Source of the DNA: Diphasiastrum complanatum | Taxonomy: Eukaryota > Streptophyta > Lycopodiopsida > Lycopodiales > Lycopodiaceae | Length of the DNA: 64,000 nucleotides | Reading direction: 5' to 3' | Assembly (NCBI GenBank): GCA_029204225.1 | Contig: CM055113.1 | Location: 16,747,745-16,811,744, forward strand | Made by a program: the position numbers and the translations under genes | Shown here: piece after piece, positions 12,471-25,100 of the stretch | Layout of the letters: every line of letters begins with the position of its first letter | Position numbering within the stretch: the first letter of the stretch is position 1 | The notes under the pieces: generated by a model | What the model was told of the DNA's origin: nothing | What the model saw: the letters and a program-made list of their open reading frames with translations, nothing else | Databases searched by the model: none

Positions 12471-12900
12471 ACGAACAGGTAGGGCCCTGGCTTGCTGTTA
12501 GCCACACATTTTGTTTTTAATGGCTGCCCGGAGCACTACGTTGCTGGGCAGCCAGACACAATATCCCATAATCAATCCCACGCCTTGTCCAATAACCTGT
12601 ATAATTGGAAACTGGACCCTGTTCTCACATGTGTGCAAGTGTTTGGGATGCGGGTGCCTGGGAAAAAATGGTGTCGGTGCCTGGGAGAGTGGCGCCGGTG
12701 CCCGGGAAAAAGTGGCGCAGGGAATATTATGGGACCTCATTACCAGCCACTCGTCCCCTCATCTTGATCAGCGGTATATCATCGAAATGGTAACCCATTT
12801 GAGAGCTTTGATAGAAAGAAAGCATACAGGTGCATCATCAAGGAAAAATTTATGTACAAAAATAACCCTTATAACATGCAGTCTCATACTCGTCTTTGTT
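12471..12900. other. Unassigned sequence at nested-element boundary
   Basis: GC-richer than its surroundings. It starts abruptly after the truncated copia RT with GGGCCCTGG, and contains short repeats (GTGCCTGGGA and variants at about 12653-12700). Open frames of 131 and 91 codons have no recognisable domain. It could be a further insertion or part of the split gypsy. Confidence 0.3.
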
Positions 12901-12959
12901 GCCTAACATGTCATCCTCCAAATTGGCTGGAGAATGCCTGGAGTGCCTTCATCCTCACG

Positions 12960-13731
12960 ATCTTGCAATGCTGAGGCACTCTTATAGGTGATGCTTACCA
13001 AAACAATAGTAGCATAATCCTTCAGTCGTTGCCTTCTCCTTATTCTTCGAGCTAAGATTAGAACCACCAAAGGCACGATGTGACTTCCTCGCCTTGCATT
13101 TCTCCCCTTGATGCACATGTACCTCCACCGGTTTCAAAGGAACACCCTTGCCGCTAGCTGAGCTAGGCTTATTGAAACCCTGGGATTGGGTACCAGGGAT
13201 GCTTGTCGACTCCACTTGAGCTTTTGCCCTTGCACTCACCTTCTCAAGGCCTTTGAATCGGCATCCTCAAGGGTCTTGAAAGCCTCATTCAACACATCAG
13301 GACGCAAGTCTTTTTGCAGGCCAAAAATTAAACTTGTGGACTTGCATCCACTCTAGAATGTCCTCGAAAATCTTCATAAGAATTTCCTGATAACCGCCTG
13401 CATACGCCTGCACCGAAAGCAATCTCTGATGATTTAGGTGCCATGTATTCATTGCCCGCACATGCTCGTGAGAAGGAATAAATTGGGCACGGGCACAAAA
13501 GACACGTCAAAAATCGGCTTAGGTCACCAAGCAATTAGGGGTACGAGATAACTTACGCCACCACCTATCTGCAACATCAGTCAAATGGTAAGTAGCCTGT
13601 TTGATGTGCCTCACCTCATCAGTAGATGCAGGTCGCAGCTCAAAATAACTCTCCCACTTGCTCAACCATTGGTCAACAAAGTCGACTGCGTTGTTGGGAG
13701 AAGTCCAATGATTACTAAAATAAAAATTCAC
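12960..13731 (-). pseudogene. Gypsy gag (broken), with zinc knuckle
   Basis: At 13731-13519 the minus frame holds the capsid-like retrotransposon gag domain (WLSKWESYFELRPAS, then HLTDVADRWWRKL). Further along, 13239-12982, a basic linker leads into a zinc-knuckle CYYCFGKHHL. The frame changes at least twice between the two parts (near 13530 and 13330). Gag forms the particle that packages element RNA. Its orientation and order suit the gypsy pol at 9.8-7.6 kb. Confidence 0.8.
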
Positions 13732-13739
13732 TAAACAAG

Positions 13740-14285
13740 GAAAATCGAGAAATGAAACTTAACTCTCTCTTTTTCTTTTTTCTGGAATAAAGGAAAGACT
13801 CGGAATGGGGAGAGAAGTACTCAAAGAAACTCTCCCTCTCTCTTTTCTCTCAATAAAAAATAAAACAACAGAGGACGATTTTTTATAAAGAGGGAAAAAC
13901 GGAAAAAAAGAACAAAAATCTGCAGTAGGTAGTATAGATCACTCTTTGATTGCAAAATCTGATGCAACACAGATCCTGGTACCATAGGTACAAAAGTTGC
14001 TGGGAAAATCTGAATTTCTCTTGGCTTTTCCAAAAAAACAAGTGAAAAACAGCTTGAAAACAACAATGATTCGCTGGACCTTAGGTCTGCAAACAGGCTC
14101 GAGGCATAGCTGCAGTAAGTTGCCCTCCTCTGAGGATCCTTTGTGCAAAATCTCAGGCAAAACAGACAAGAAACCCTGCAACTCCAACAGCCTGAGAAAT
14201 GGCCAAAAATCTAATTTTTGGAAAAAAAATTTGGGCTGGAAGCTTCCAAGTTCCTAGGTAGCGATTTAGTACCCTGAAGGTCCTA
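13740..14285 (-). other. Gypsy leader, no gene
   Basis: Non-coding stretch between the primer-binding-like site and gag on the minus strand, as expected for a 5' leader. No domain seen on either strand. Confidence 0.4.
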
Positions 14286-14301
14286 CCAAAGTCTGATAGC
14301 A
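14286..14301 (-). other. Primer-binding-like site of the minus-strand gypsy
   Basis: On the minus strand TGCTATCAGACTTTGG, one mismatch from TGGTATCAGA over the first ten bases. It lies about 550 bases upstream of the gypsy gag. A likely but decayed tRNA-Met primer site. Confidence 0.45.
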
Positions 14302-14323
14302 ATCCGACACCTTAAGAAAAGTT

Positions 14324-14539
14324 ATGACACATTTTTTTTCCTGCAAGGAAAAGGGCACGTTGAATGAATCTTTTTGTGGTGTGGAAGGTGGACACGGCCC
14401 TCTAGTGACATTGTCAAAAGAGGCGCATCATGGGTATCAATTTCCCGACACTTCTGTGATAGTTTTGTGTAGACAGCGTTGTGCTAGACATATTCTAGTT
14501 CTATTTGACACTGGGTCCTCGAATAATGTCATTAATTAG
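14324..14539 (+). pseudogene. Gypsy aspartic protease fragment
   Basis: A 71-codon frame ends with ILVLFDTGSSNNVIN, the active-site region of a gypsy protease (DTGS). The N-terminal part resembles the linker between gag and protease. A stop falls right after the active site. The expected rest of the protease is missing, and RT begins only a few codons later. Confidence 0.75.
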
Positions 14540-14559
14540 CAAACACCTTTTGCCTCACC

Positions 14560-15060
14560 GATGATTCTAGTAAAACAGAAGGATGGGCCTTGGCGTATTT
14601 ATGTGGATTATCGAGGACTTAAATAAGATAACTATTAAGGATCACTATCCTATGCCATGTATTGTTGACTTGCTTGATGCTCTTCATGGTGCTACTGTGT
14701 TTAGTAAAATAGACTTGAAGAGTAAGTATCACCAGGTTTGAGTTCATGAAGAGGATGTTCATAAAACTGCCTTCCGAACTCGGTTTGGTCATTATGAGTA
14801 TCTTGTGATGCCCTTTGGTTTAACTAATGCCCCAATTACATTCATGATGTTGATGAATGATGTGCTCAGACCATATATGGGTAAGTTTGTTGTAAACTTT
14901 ACTGATGATATTTTGAACTTAAAGTGCAAGTGAGGCCAAGCATGTGACCCATCATAGGACCGTGTTGTCTACCTTGAGGAAAAACAAATTGTTTGCTAAT
15001 GTGGAAAAGAGCGAATTTTTTAAAAAAGAAATTGAGTATCTAGGTCATATTATGACCTGC
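14560..15060 (+). pseudogene. Gypsy reverse transcriptase (broken)
   Basis: Reads [16 protein letters not shown], a stop, [30 protein letters not shown], a stop, [19 protein letters not shown], then NFTDDIL. The catalytic motif is TDD where gypsy normally has IDD. At least three stops and a frameshift after the active site inactivate it. Confidence 0.88.
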
Positions 15061-15109
15061 TGATGGAGTAAGACTGGATCCTAAGAAAGTTGCTATAATC
15101 GTTGTGTAG

Positions 15110-15660
15110 CTTGTGCCAGCTAATTTGACAGCATTGCAATCTTTCCTAGGACTGGCAGTGTTTTATAGAAAATATGTTAAGAATCACTCCAAGTATCGCA
15201 GCACCTTTGACTGATCTAAATCAAAAAAACAAGTTTGGTGAGTGGACTGGAACTGTAGCAAGCAAGCTTTGATCCAAGCACTCTAAAAATTGTTGACCCT
15301 CAAAAACCCTATATTTTGGATACGGATGCAAGTGACATTGTTGTGGAGTGGTGCTAATGCAGGAGGGAAGGCATGTAGCATTCGAGAGCAAGAAGCTCAC
15401 CTCAGCACAGCAGAATTATCCAACTCATGAGAAATAGTTGTTTGCCATCATCCATGCGTTAGAGGTATGGAGGCATTATTTGTACGGATCCGAGTTTTAT
15501 GTGTACACTGATTAGGATATCTTGAGGTATTTCTGCAAACAGCCTGATCTCAAAGGGCGAGATGGCTTGAACTTATTCAAGAATTTCAGATGGAAATTCG
15601 GTATAATAAAGGGGCAGAAAATTAAGTGGCTGATGCATTGTCTTAGATAGGGTATCAAAT
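15110..15660 (+). pseudogene. Gypsy RNase H (broken)
   Basis: Shifting plus-strand frames give LTALQSFLGLAVFYRK, then the TDAS-like region, QEAHLSTAELSN and LIQEFQMEIRYNKGAEN followed by ADALS. These mark the RT connection and RNase H of a gypsy pol. Indels move the frame several times, so no product is expected. Confidence 0.75.
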
Positions 15661-16560
15661 GTAATTTGTGGTCATTGAAAATGACATATGTCTCAGTGTA
15701 CGAAAGTGGAGCTTGAGGTGAGTCATGGCCATGTAGAGTCTCAGGAGGAGAGCTCTATTCCCTTTGTTCACACTTATCTTAAGTATACCATAGAGAATAG
15801 TTTTGTTAAGAGGAATGGCAGATTTTTCATTCCAGCTTCTGAGAAGCTGCATAAGAAAATCTTGCATTCCTATCATGATAGCCCTAGTGTAAGTCATCCA
15901 ATGTGGATAAAACTTGTAAGTTGATCCGATGTAATTTCTCGTGGCCCTGGATTAACAAAGATGTCCATAGTTATGTGACACATTGTTTTACGTGTCAAGT
16001 TAACAAAGTCGATGGGTCATTTTGGACTGCCGTAATGGATAACATTGAGGTGCGGTTGAGAATGATTAGTACTAATCATCCTGAAACGCATGGTCAAACA
16101 GAGAGAGTTAACCAAACCATAGAGGACATGCTTAGGGCATAAATGTTAAGCAAATGCAATGGGAAAAATATTTGCCATTGCTGGAGTTTGCTTATAATGA
16201 TAAAAAGAATGCTTCTACTAAGATGAGTCCTTTCAAGTTGAACTATGGTTTTAGGCCAACCAATTACTATAGGAATGCCTCATAGAGTGCCTAGTGTTGT
16301 AGATTTTCAAACTCACATGGTATAGATGCTTGAGTTAGCCAAGAAAAATGTGAAACAGGCGATGGATCGTGCAAAGCCCTTTGTTGATCGGGATCGCACA
16401 CCAAGAGAGTTCGAGGAGGGAGACATGGAATTTATCCTAATTCCAAAGGAAATAATGTTGCTTATGAACTAGCATTGCCTCAAGATTGTAAAGTTCATCC
16501 TACTTTTCATGTTTCATTCTTAAAGAGGGTTTTACATGAGGGTGATAACTTCTTGGTTGA
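15660..16560 (+). pseudogene. Gypsy integrase, core deleted
   Basis: The zinc-binding N-terminus is readable across two frames (HKKILHSYHDSPS, then VTHCFTCQ at about 15975-16000). It then jumps directly to FWTAVMDN and NHPETHGQTERVNQTIEDML near the third catalytic position. The stretch with the first two catalytic aspartates is deleted. A tail near 16470-16530 reads KVHPTFHVSFLKRV. Stops follow DMLRA and elsewhere. Confidence 0.8.
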
Positions 16561-16777
16561 TAGACTAATAGTGTTATAGGAGCATGAGGGGAGGTAATGC
16601 ACGGACCTAACAGAGTATTGGACCAGAGAGAGAGACAGCTTAGAAACTATCTGATCTGTGAGTACTTGGTTGTCACGGTAGACCTCTCATTGATGCTACC
16701 TGGGAGACCGCGCACACTCTAAATGCATAGTACCCCTTATTTTACCATCACGGACAATGTTCCTTGAGGAGAAAACG

Positions 16778-17210
16778 AATGTCATGTACTTATATTCCTA
16801 CCTTAGTGTGAACATGTTTGTTGGACCCTTTTCGTGTCTCCCTGGACAAAGACGCAGTTTGGATCTCCAACCGGGTGAGTTGTCGTGTAGTAGCGGGATT
16901 CAATCCAATGGGGAGGGGGTTAAGCTACGGATCTAAACGGGATCTAAGCCTACCAAGGGTGGGTGTCAATCTTGGTGTTGGATCTAGAAGTGGAACATGA
17001 GATGAAGGGTGAGGCTTCTTCCTATCTTCTTGGCTCTTTTTAGGTTTTTGGTTTTCCTTGGATCCTCTTCTTGGATCTTGGCTTTTTGGATTATCTATGC
17101 CTCTTGGGCTCTAGATCTTCTCCTCTTGAGGCTTATCTTCTCAAGGGAGGGGAGCAATGGAAGGAAATCCTACCTAATGGACCTTAATGATCTCTCCAAA
17201 TAGATTTCTA
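16778..17210 (+). repeat. Possible gypsy 3' LTR
   Basis: Directly after the gypsy tail the sequence reads TGTCATGTACTTATATTCC, a TG start like gypsy LTRs. The right end was not identified and no second copy was found for comparison. Open frames at 16818-17000 and 17009-17203 lack recognised domains. Confidence 0.35.
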
Positions 17211-17387
17211 ACACCTATGTTGCAAATGTGTGATTTTGTGGATTGATGGATGAAAGCGTGAGCTAATGATCATTCTAGAATGTCATAGCATGACTAAACA
17301 ATAACATTCAAGCATTCATTCATCCACAAACAATCATACAATAGCAAAATAGGAGGGCTTCACAAAGTAAGAAAATGGAGGAGACTT

Positions 17388-17391
<4 letters not shown>

Positions 17392-17456
<65 letters not shown>
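17392..17456. repeat. (CT)32 microsatellite
   Basis: Uninterrupted CT run of about 65 bases. The open frames across it are artefacts. Confidence 0.96.
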
Positions 17457-17459
<3 letters not shown>

Positions 17460-19124
17460 TAACAATGAAAAGTGAATCCAAAATGGTGTCACATTCCTAC
17501 TTTTACAAAAAGCTAGGGTTAGGGTTTTTGGTTCACCCAAAAACCATGTGCCATAAGAACTTAACTATTTAAAAAGTTATAAAGCAAATTGCATTTTTAA
17601 CTACTTTGGGTCCTTTCTTATTTTTGACCCATTGGCGCGAGTACAGAGCACCTTCTAAGTGTGTCTGACGTTATTTTACAAATAGATCTAAGTTATTATG
17701 CCGACTCGGCCATGCTTTTGTTCCCGTCGTCGTAAGATATGTTGGGGAGGCGCTAGGCTTTGTCTTTGCTCATTGGCCGGTCCGCGACTTGTCGACCTTC
17801 TGATATTGGCGTTCCCGGTAAATTTGGGTTCTAGAACTCCTCCTTGGTTACTTGTCGACGCTCCTTAATGTAGTTTGGCGGCTCGATTCCTTCACTTGAT
17901 ATCCATTAGGCTCTTTTGGCATCCGGAGTTAGAAAAATCTTCACCAAAATCTTCTAACAATGTTGAACTTGTAAATCATAAATTGTAAATATTGAAATGG
18001 CTCACATCGACCTACGGTGTTTTGTATGAAAATGTAAATAGCAAGTTTTGGTTAACACGTTGACTTGCTTGTATTTATATGGTACTGGGTCTTAATTTAG
18101 AGGCTACTGGACTGACCCTAAAAAGTGAGAGAGTTGACCGGTCCACGGGACGTGTCATATGCTCACTAGGACTCTTGGTCCAGTGTATGAGTGACACATG
18201 TTGGACGGTCATACTCACTTGCTTATGTGTCAAGTACTGCCAAGTGGCGAGTGTCGGTTATGCATGGAGTATGCCATGTGTTGACAATAGGACAAGTCAG
18301 GGTGGTGCTTGACGTACAAGGGCATGGGAGCTTAAGAGGAGGGAGCCTCTTGAGTATGATGTCCTATTTTGAATTTTGGGAATTAAAACTCCCACTAATT
18401 TCTACATAAGATGATAGATCAAACAACAATTTGATTGCTTCAAATAGTGCATCAACAAGCTATAGTAAGCCACAATTTGGGCTACAACCCCTTCTACCAA
18501 GCTCAAGATTCCAACCCCATAAGAGTCCCCTACAAAGAACTGTTAAATTTCCAAGAAACGAACTACCAAAGCACAAGAGAATAATCCTACTTATATGATT
18601 TGTAGTCCCCTCAGGATTTCTAAATCGTTCTATTGTCGTAGGGTTGGGACATGATGAATTTCCATGGCATGAGTCTCCCTGCTACAAGTGCAGTGCAATA
18701 GGTCCGTGACTCAAATAGGGATTAAATGTCTTAAAATGGGACCCAAGTGACCAAATAACAAAACACATGAGTCCAATATGATTAACTAACCCTTTTCGGG
18801 TCCAAATGACTAGATAAGGCCCTGAAAATTATCAAGACGTCTGTAATCAAAGCAATATGCCCCACATCATGCAAAAGTGTGAATCTTTATACTGGTAATG
18901 TAAAAGTTGTACTGCAGAACAAAATAAAACTAACAACCCCTGTTTGAGTAATATATCAAAGATTGGGGCACTGTTCACAGGACCCATTACCTTATGCAGA
19001 AGTTAAGCAACAAGTCAACAACCATGCACAAACATTGATCTTAGAAAACTTGTTAGAAAGGTACCACAGGACTAATTCAAAAAAGCAATCCTTTGAACAA
19101 TGCAAAAAAGATCTTTTATCTTAC
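17457..19124. other. No recognisable exon or gene
   Basis: This lies downstream of OTU exon 6 on the minus strand, so it would be intron 6 if the gene continues to the left. I looked for a last OTU exon here (start YGVKIF-like, end FWAEVHYN-like) and saw none. The 77- and 72-codon frames at 18079-18409 have no known motif. Confidence 0.45.
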
Positions 19125-19173
19125 ACTATCTGCAGCAGCTTGCAATGTCACATGATCTCCCCATTCTCCAGAC
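19125..19173 (-). CDS. OTU gene exon 6
   Basis: Acceptor TATACAG|GTCTGG, donor GATAGT|GTAAGA; 49 bases. The first base completes Lys; then SGEWGDHVTLQAAADS, a signature block of plant OTU proteases. The protein must continue with a YGVKIF-like segment in a further exon, not found in this window. Confidence 0.93.
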
Positions 19174-22100
19174 CTGTATAACAGGTTTCAGAATCAGGTG
19201 AAAATCTGTCTAGAAAAAGATTACCCAAGTCCTTATGGTCACACGTTATGTTAAAAAAAGGTGAAGAACAAAACATAACTACTGATGATAGTGAAAGTGT
19301 AAACCTCAACTACTAAATCAATAGTGAGAGGCCATACTTTGCCATCCTTTTTAAGTAGTCACTGTATTTCGTTGGAACATAGCCTTCATAAGAGTCTGGA
19401 TGAGACTTTAGCTGCAAAAGAGAACAGTCATAAATAGGCCAAAAACACAAGTCGACTATTCACATACGCTTTCCAAAAAGTCAGATATAAAAACAAAGTA
19501 TCTTAAACACTATTCTTATTATAGAAGTCATCGGCGTGCCAAGGGATCTTGCCGCTTTTCTTTTGCGGCGGCGGCGGAATCCCTTGGCAGTTTTTGTGAA
19601 GCAATCTATGTGATACACATTGTTTTTCCTCATATTCTCTATCTACCTGAGGGCTCACTCATTTTCTCTCTCTACTTGAGAGTAGGCTGTTTTCTCTCTC
19701 TAAAAGCATATTGGGAACTTAGTTTTTTCATGTACTTTGATTGCTTTGAGTGCCAATTGAATGTGGGATTCATTATGCATGAAATTGTGCTCTTGCCTTA
19801 GAATCAATCTAGGAAGATTGTAGGATGCAATCTATGTGATAGATCTATGTGCAATCACAAATACCTTAGAAGATCAATTGTGGGTGTTGGGCAGGTCTTC
19901 ACACGTGTGAAACCTTCACATGGTATCAGAGCCACCCTTAGGTATGATCTTCATGCATCAATGATCAAGATTAGAGAGTGAAATTCATGATTTTGAGTGT
20001 GGTTGAGGATCTTGACTAGCTTCCAAGGGATTTTGGCATCAAGAGGGGCCAAAATCATGATGACTTGGATCTGAAAAGTACAATACGGAGTACTGTGCTC
20101 AGAGCACGTGTGGGATGCCCCCACTTTAAGGATTTATTGTGTTCTATGTGGTGATCCAAATTGTGCAAGTAAATACTTGTTGGAGAGCTATTTGAGTGTA
20201 GATTTAGTTGCAAGAGATCTCAAGCAAATTGGTTCACTATAGATCAAGTTATTGGCATTTGTTTGGAAGTAGGTCGGGCACCCAACCTGGTGACTTTTGC
20301 CAAACAGCACCAAATCTTGGTGGTTGCATAAAAAATACTCAAGGTGCCCTTGTCAATCTAGGTTTTGAGAGTTCTAGATGAGATTTTGAGATCCTAGTCA
20401 CATTGTTTCACCCCTAATCATAGTTCTTGAGTATTTTTTGTCTTGAAATAGAGTCATAGAGGTGTGTGAAACTTGTGTTTGGTGTGTAATCCAAATTATC
20501 TTGGAGTTCCTTCTTTTGTGAAAGGCAAGATCCAATAACTCAAGTTGATTGGCATTCGTGGAGGGATTGGTCTCTCCTTTGTGATCAAGATCTTACTAAG
20601 TGGATCTAGCTCTTTGAAGCACACATCTTAGTGAGAGAAGGAATCACATTTTTTGAGATTTCAAATCCACCTAAGGATGGTGGATGGATTGAATGTTTCA
20701 AGCTTGATGTGAAAAACTGAAAAATCAAGGTTTTGAGAGCTAGTTTGGACATAGTTTGCAATCAAGTGGATTTTGAGATCAAAAGGGATCAAAATCACGA
20801 TGAATTGATCCATGTTGGGTACTGTACGGACTGAGGTGCTCAGGCACGTGTGAGATCACCAAAATTTGAATGGTTGGCGTTTCCCCAAGGTAGATCCAAA
20901 TCTAGTGTATGATTGCTTGTTGGAAAGCTAGTGAAGTCTAGTTTGTGATGCAATTGTTTTCAAGCCAAAAGGACTTGTCTTGAAAAAGTTATAGGAATTC
21001 AAATGAAGGTGGGTAGGGGACCCAACCTGGTGAGACATGCCAAGGGAGGCTCACAACTAGCTTAGATCATCAAAAAAATTCATGCTTTTGCATTGTCAAA
21101 CTAGTTTGTGTGTGATCTAGATGAGATTTTGGTGCCATACCCACATAGTTTCACACAAATCCATTGTGTTTGAGTTGTTTGTGGATTCCTTGAGTGTTTT
21201 CAAGTGTTTTTTAATCTCATGGAGGGAGTGGGCTCAAATTCTTGGAGCTCTTCATCTTTGGTGTGATGCAAGATCTAGATACAAGGAGAGACTGACATTG
21301 GTTGTGAGCTTGATCTCAAATTGTGTTTGCTAGATCTCATAAGGAGTTGAATTCACTTTAAAGTATCATTCTTATAGAGAGAGAAGCAACAAATTTGAGT
21401 GGAAAATAGTCAAGTCTTACTTGTTCGTCCAAGAATCTCAAGTTATGAGAGGTCTAGTCAAGATTGGTGGAACTAGGTTTGTGATCAAATCTTTTCAAAT
21501 CCATTCCAATTCTCAAGAGGTAGAGTTATTGGTCTTGGTTGAGTCCAATAGGAGTGATTGGGCCTGATTTGATTCAAATTTAGTGAGCCTTAATCTTTGT
21601 GATGGGCAAGGTCCATTTTCCAAAGTGACTAGTTTGTTGAGTGAAGATTGATTCTTAGATTTGTGAGCTAAATCTTTTGTAGATCTTTCTAGATTTTTGA
21701 TGTGTTCAAATCTAGTGTCTTGAGAGTCATAAAATCACTTTGAAGAATCATTTCACAAGTTTGTACTTTGTGTACAGGTACTTCTTACTATGCCATCGAT
21801 GGAGGCAAATGGAAGGTCCAAATCAAGGTGCTACTATTGTGGCAAGATAGGGCATTTGGCCTGCAAGTGCTCCAAGATGAAAAAGGATGAAGGAAAGCAA
21901 AAGGAAAGGCAAGTACGTTGCAGCAATCAAAATGGAGATGGCTTCATTAAGGAGGAGTCTCTCATGACATGCATGGATGCACCAACAATTTCTATGGAAG
22001 AAAATCCTTGGTGGATTAATATTGGGACAAAGTCACATATCACTTGCAAAAGGGAGTGGGAGTATTTTTCTTCATTCACATCATATTCAAGTTCTAAGGA

Positions 22101-25100
22101 CTCCATTCTTGTTTCAAATGGTGTTGAGTATGTGGTTCATGGAATAGGAACCATTCCTATTTGGCTTGGATCAAGGAAGAACGCAAAGCTTGAAAATGTG
22201 TTGTATGTCCTTTCATTTTCTAGAAATGTGTTGAGTGTGAGTCAATTAGTGACAAAGGACGTGGTGTCAAGTTTGATTGCAATGTTTGCTTTATCATCAA
22301 AGGACAGCACAAGTCATTGCAAAAGGGATTAGAGCTAGTAGGTTCTTCAAGCTTAACATTTGTGTGAGAACTAATCACATGTTGGAAGTGAAGGAAGCCA
22401 AAGGAGAGCTCATTTCTCAAGAGGAGAGTATGGAGCACTCAAATCTCAAGTCCATGGATGATGACTCTTATGTTCACATCAAGAATGATGTTTCTTATGT
22501 GATTGAAAGTGTTGGTAAATGGTGGTGATGTCAAAGAGACTTCGAGGATCAAGGAGGAGCACCAAGAAGATGATCTCGAGGAGCCATCTCAAAGTTCAAG
22601 TGTGCCAAGGATTGAGGAGGAGAGTCCTTCTTAAGTTATGATTCCAAGAAGAATCTCAACAGACATGGTTGAGCCTATGTGGCTCACATTTCAAGGGAAA
22701 GAGGAGCACATTTCAAGTGGTGAACATCTCATGCTTACTTCTCTTATGTCATTTGATGAATCAATTTGCTTTAGTGAGACTCTTGCGTCTCAAACTTGGA
22801 GTAAAGCCATACTAGTTGAGTATGATCTCTCTATTGAGAACATGGCTGATGCTTTTAATGGTTTGAAATTGATTTTAGATCAATTAAAAGCAAATAATTA
22901 TTTCATCAAATGTATGTTCTCGAGTCTTGCAAGAGCAAGAGTGAGTTGTTCACTCATAGTGTGAAAATTTGTGTTTTTTCATGTTGTGAGGCAACTTGTA
23001 AACACATTATGAGAATAAGTGAATCATCCTCTAAGGACACTTATATCCATGATGATGTATTTAGCCTCATGAGATCTAAGATTAGCATGGAGTCCAAGCA
23101 TAAAGACATGATGCAAACTCTTTGTTATTTTAGCATTCATAGCCTTGCCAATCTTGATGTGTCTAATTCTGAAGATCTTGGTAACATGATGATGGATCTT
23201 TGTGATCCTTTTGAGTCAAGGAGGACTCTTCATCTTCTCATGGAGTTGCAGCTATTTTCAAGGAGGAGGAGCTTTTGGATCAACCATATGCTTCAAGGAT
23301 GGAACAAATCAATGAAAAAAGCGCTCAGGTGGTGGAAAGCTTCTCAAGATGCTTGGAGATGGTTCTAATTCAAAGAACCCTTGTCATGGCTATGGTGATG
23401 CTGCTGCAATTTCAGACTTATTGGCTGGTTTTCTCATCAATTTCATTCCAAAGGATCTACTTGAGAAGCTATTCTTAGCTACTTAAGTTTTGGAGAAAAC
23501 TAGCATGATGAGGAGTGTGAAGATTTTGCAAAATCTAGTTTATACTTTCATGTACATATGTAAATCTCACATGTGTGGAGCATGTTCCAACGTGTGGAGG
23601 GTAGGCCTAATCATTTTAATTCATTTATGTTGAGTTTGAATAGTCGATTGGCCTCAAACTTGAGATATAGTGAGATAGTGACATTTGTCACATGATGTTA
23701 GGATTGAAATGCATCTATTTGGCCCAATCACATTTAGAGGCATAGATCACAAGGCCAACCACCTTAAGAGGTGCATTACCTGTGGACCAATCATGTTTAG
23801 AGGTGCACATCATGAGGCCCAATCAAATTGTGAGGTGCACATCATGAGGTCCTGATCAAAAGCATATCTTGGTGCACGGGGCAAAGTATGGTGTGTGGTA
23901 GGGCATGTGTGTCCAAGGTACAAAGAGGGAGGCGTGAATGATCGCAAAAGGTGGTGGAAGAGGCATGAAACTCAGGAATAAAAGAGGGTGAACCCCTGAG
24001 ATAATCTATAACAGTATGGCCACCATTATGAGGGTGGCAGATGAAACCTCCAAAGTTTGGCCAACAAGCTAAGCCATTAAATATGGCTAACTCAAGCTTC
24101 CCCAAAATGAAGCAAGTGCTCATCATATGCCGTGACTGGCCCCAAATCATTAGCAAATAATTTGTTAATACCATACCCTCACCATCGATGGCTTGTACAC
24201 AAAGCAGATCGGTAACATCATGAAACATTGTCTGACAAGAAGCAATTCTAGCGTTAAAATTGCTAGTCATTAGCATTTGTCCCCACTTAAAGTAACGAAT
24301 AATATCTAGTAATAGGTCGGCATATGGAGAATCAACAAACTTAGCAAAAGAGGACGTCTCAAGAGGAAAGTAGCATACTGCTATAAAGGTATTCCTGTCC
24401 AATCCAACATCCTTTCCAATGAGGCGAATACAAATATATCGTCCATGTTCATTATGACTGATGAACTCAAAAACCAGCTATAAAACCTCTCTATATAAGC
24501 ATGCCACTCCACCTAAACCTCTACCACTTGCTCAATATGCTAAATACCATATGAACCCAAACAGCTTGAGTAAACCTCTCTCATGGCTCTCATGTGTCTT
24601 AGTGAACAATCATCTATCCCCATGTGTGATGAAGTCCATCAAATTCCCAAATGCGGAAGATGAATAAATCCCATTACAATTCCAAAGTCCTAACTCAACT
24701 TGTGTAGGGGGACCTAGGACTCTATAAATGGCTATCCTGCCCAATTCACGAGGTTCTTGGAAGGATTTCCGTCTCTCTTCAACTTGCATGCATATAGGTG
24801 AGATCATCATATATGAAACGGACAATGCGCCTGGCATTGTCTTTTTTTGTTCTCCAAGCACAATCCATCCCATTACTAGTATGGCCAAATGTAGTATCTA
24901 AGAAGCTGCGGACTTCTTGCATTGCATCTTGGGTGTCAGCAATACCCCTAACCCTCACATTTGAGTGCTTTTTGTTCGAAGCCCATGTTTTCGTAGCTTC
25001 TTTGTCTTAGACCAATTCTTGCTCCAACTCTTGGATTTGTTATATCGTTTGTTGAAGACCCACTGTTATAGTGCTGCCTCCATTCTGCTGGAAATTTGTG

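Larger units (their letters stand above)
7600..14301 (-). mobile_element. Ty3/gypsy element, interrupted by a nested copia
   Basis: Minus-strand gypsy pieces lie in the right order: primer-binding-like site (14286-14301), gag (13731-12960), then RT (9784-9518), RNase H (9271-8840), integrase (8640-7894) and a C-terminal tail (about 7760-7600). A plus-strand copia at about 9.87-12.47 kb sits between gag and RT and splits the element. The protease part of pol was not seen; it may be lost at the junction. All parts carry stops or frameshifts. Confidence 0.7.
14324..16740 (+). mobile_element. Ty3/gypsy element, plus strand, decayed
   Basis: Protease, RT, RNase H, integrase and pol tail follow one another on the plus strand with many stops. 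It sits head to head with the minus-strand gypsy whose leader ends at 14301. No gag or 5' LTR precedes it. Confidence 0.8.

Noticed and set aside
18963-19181. 72-codon plus-strand ORF
   Set aside because: Antisense shadow of OTU exon 6 and its flanks.
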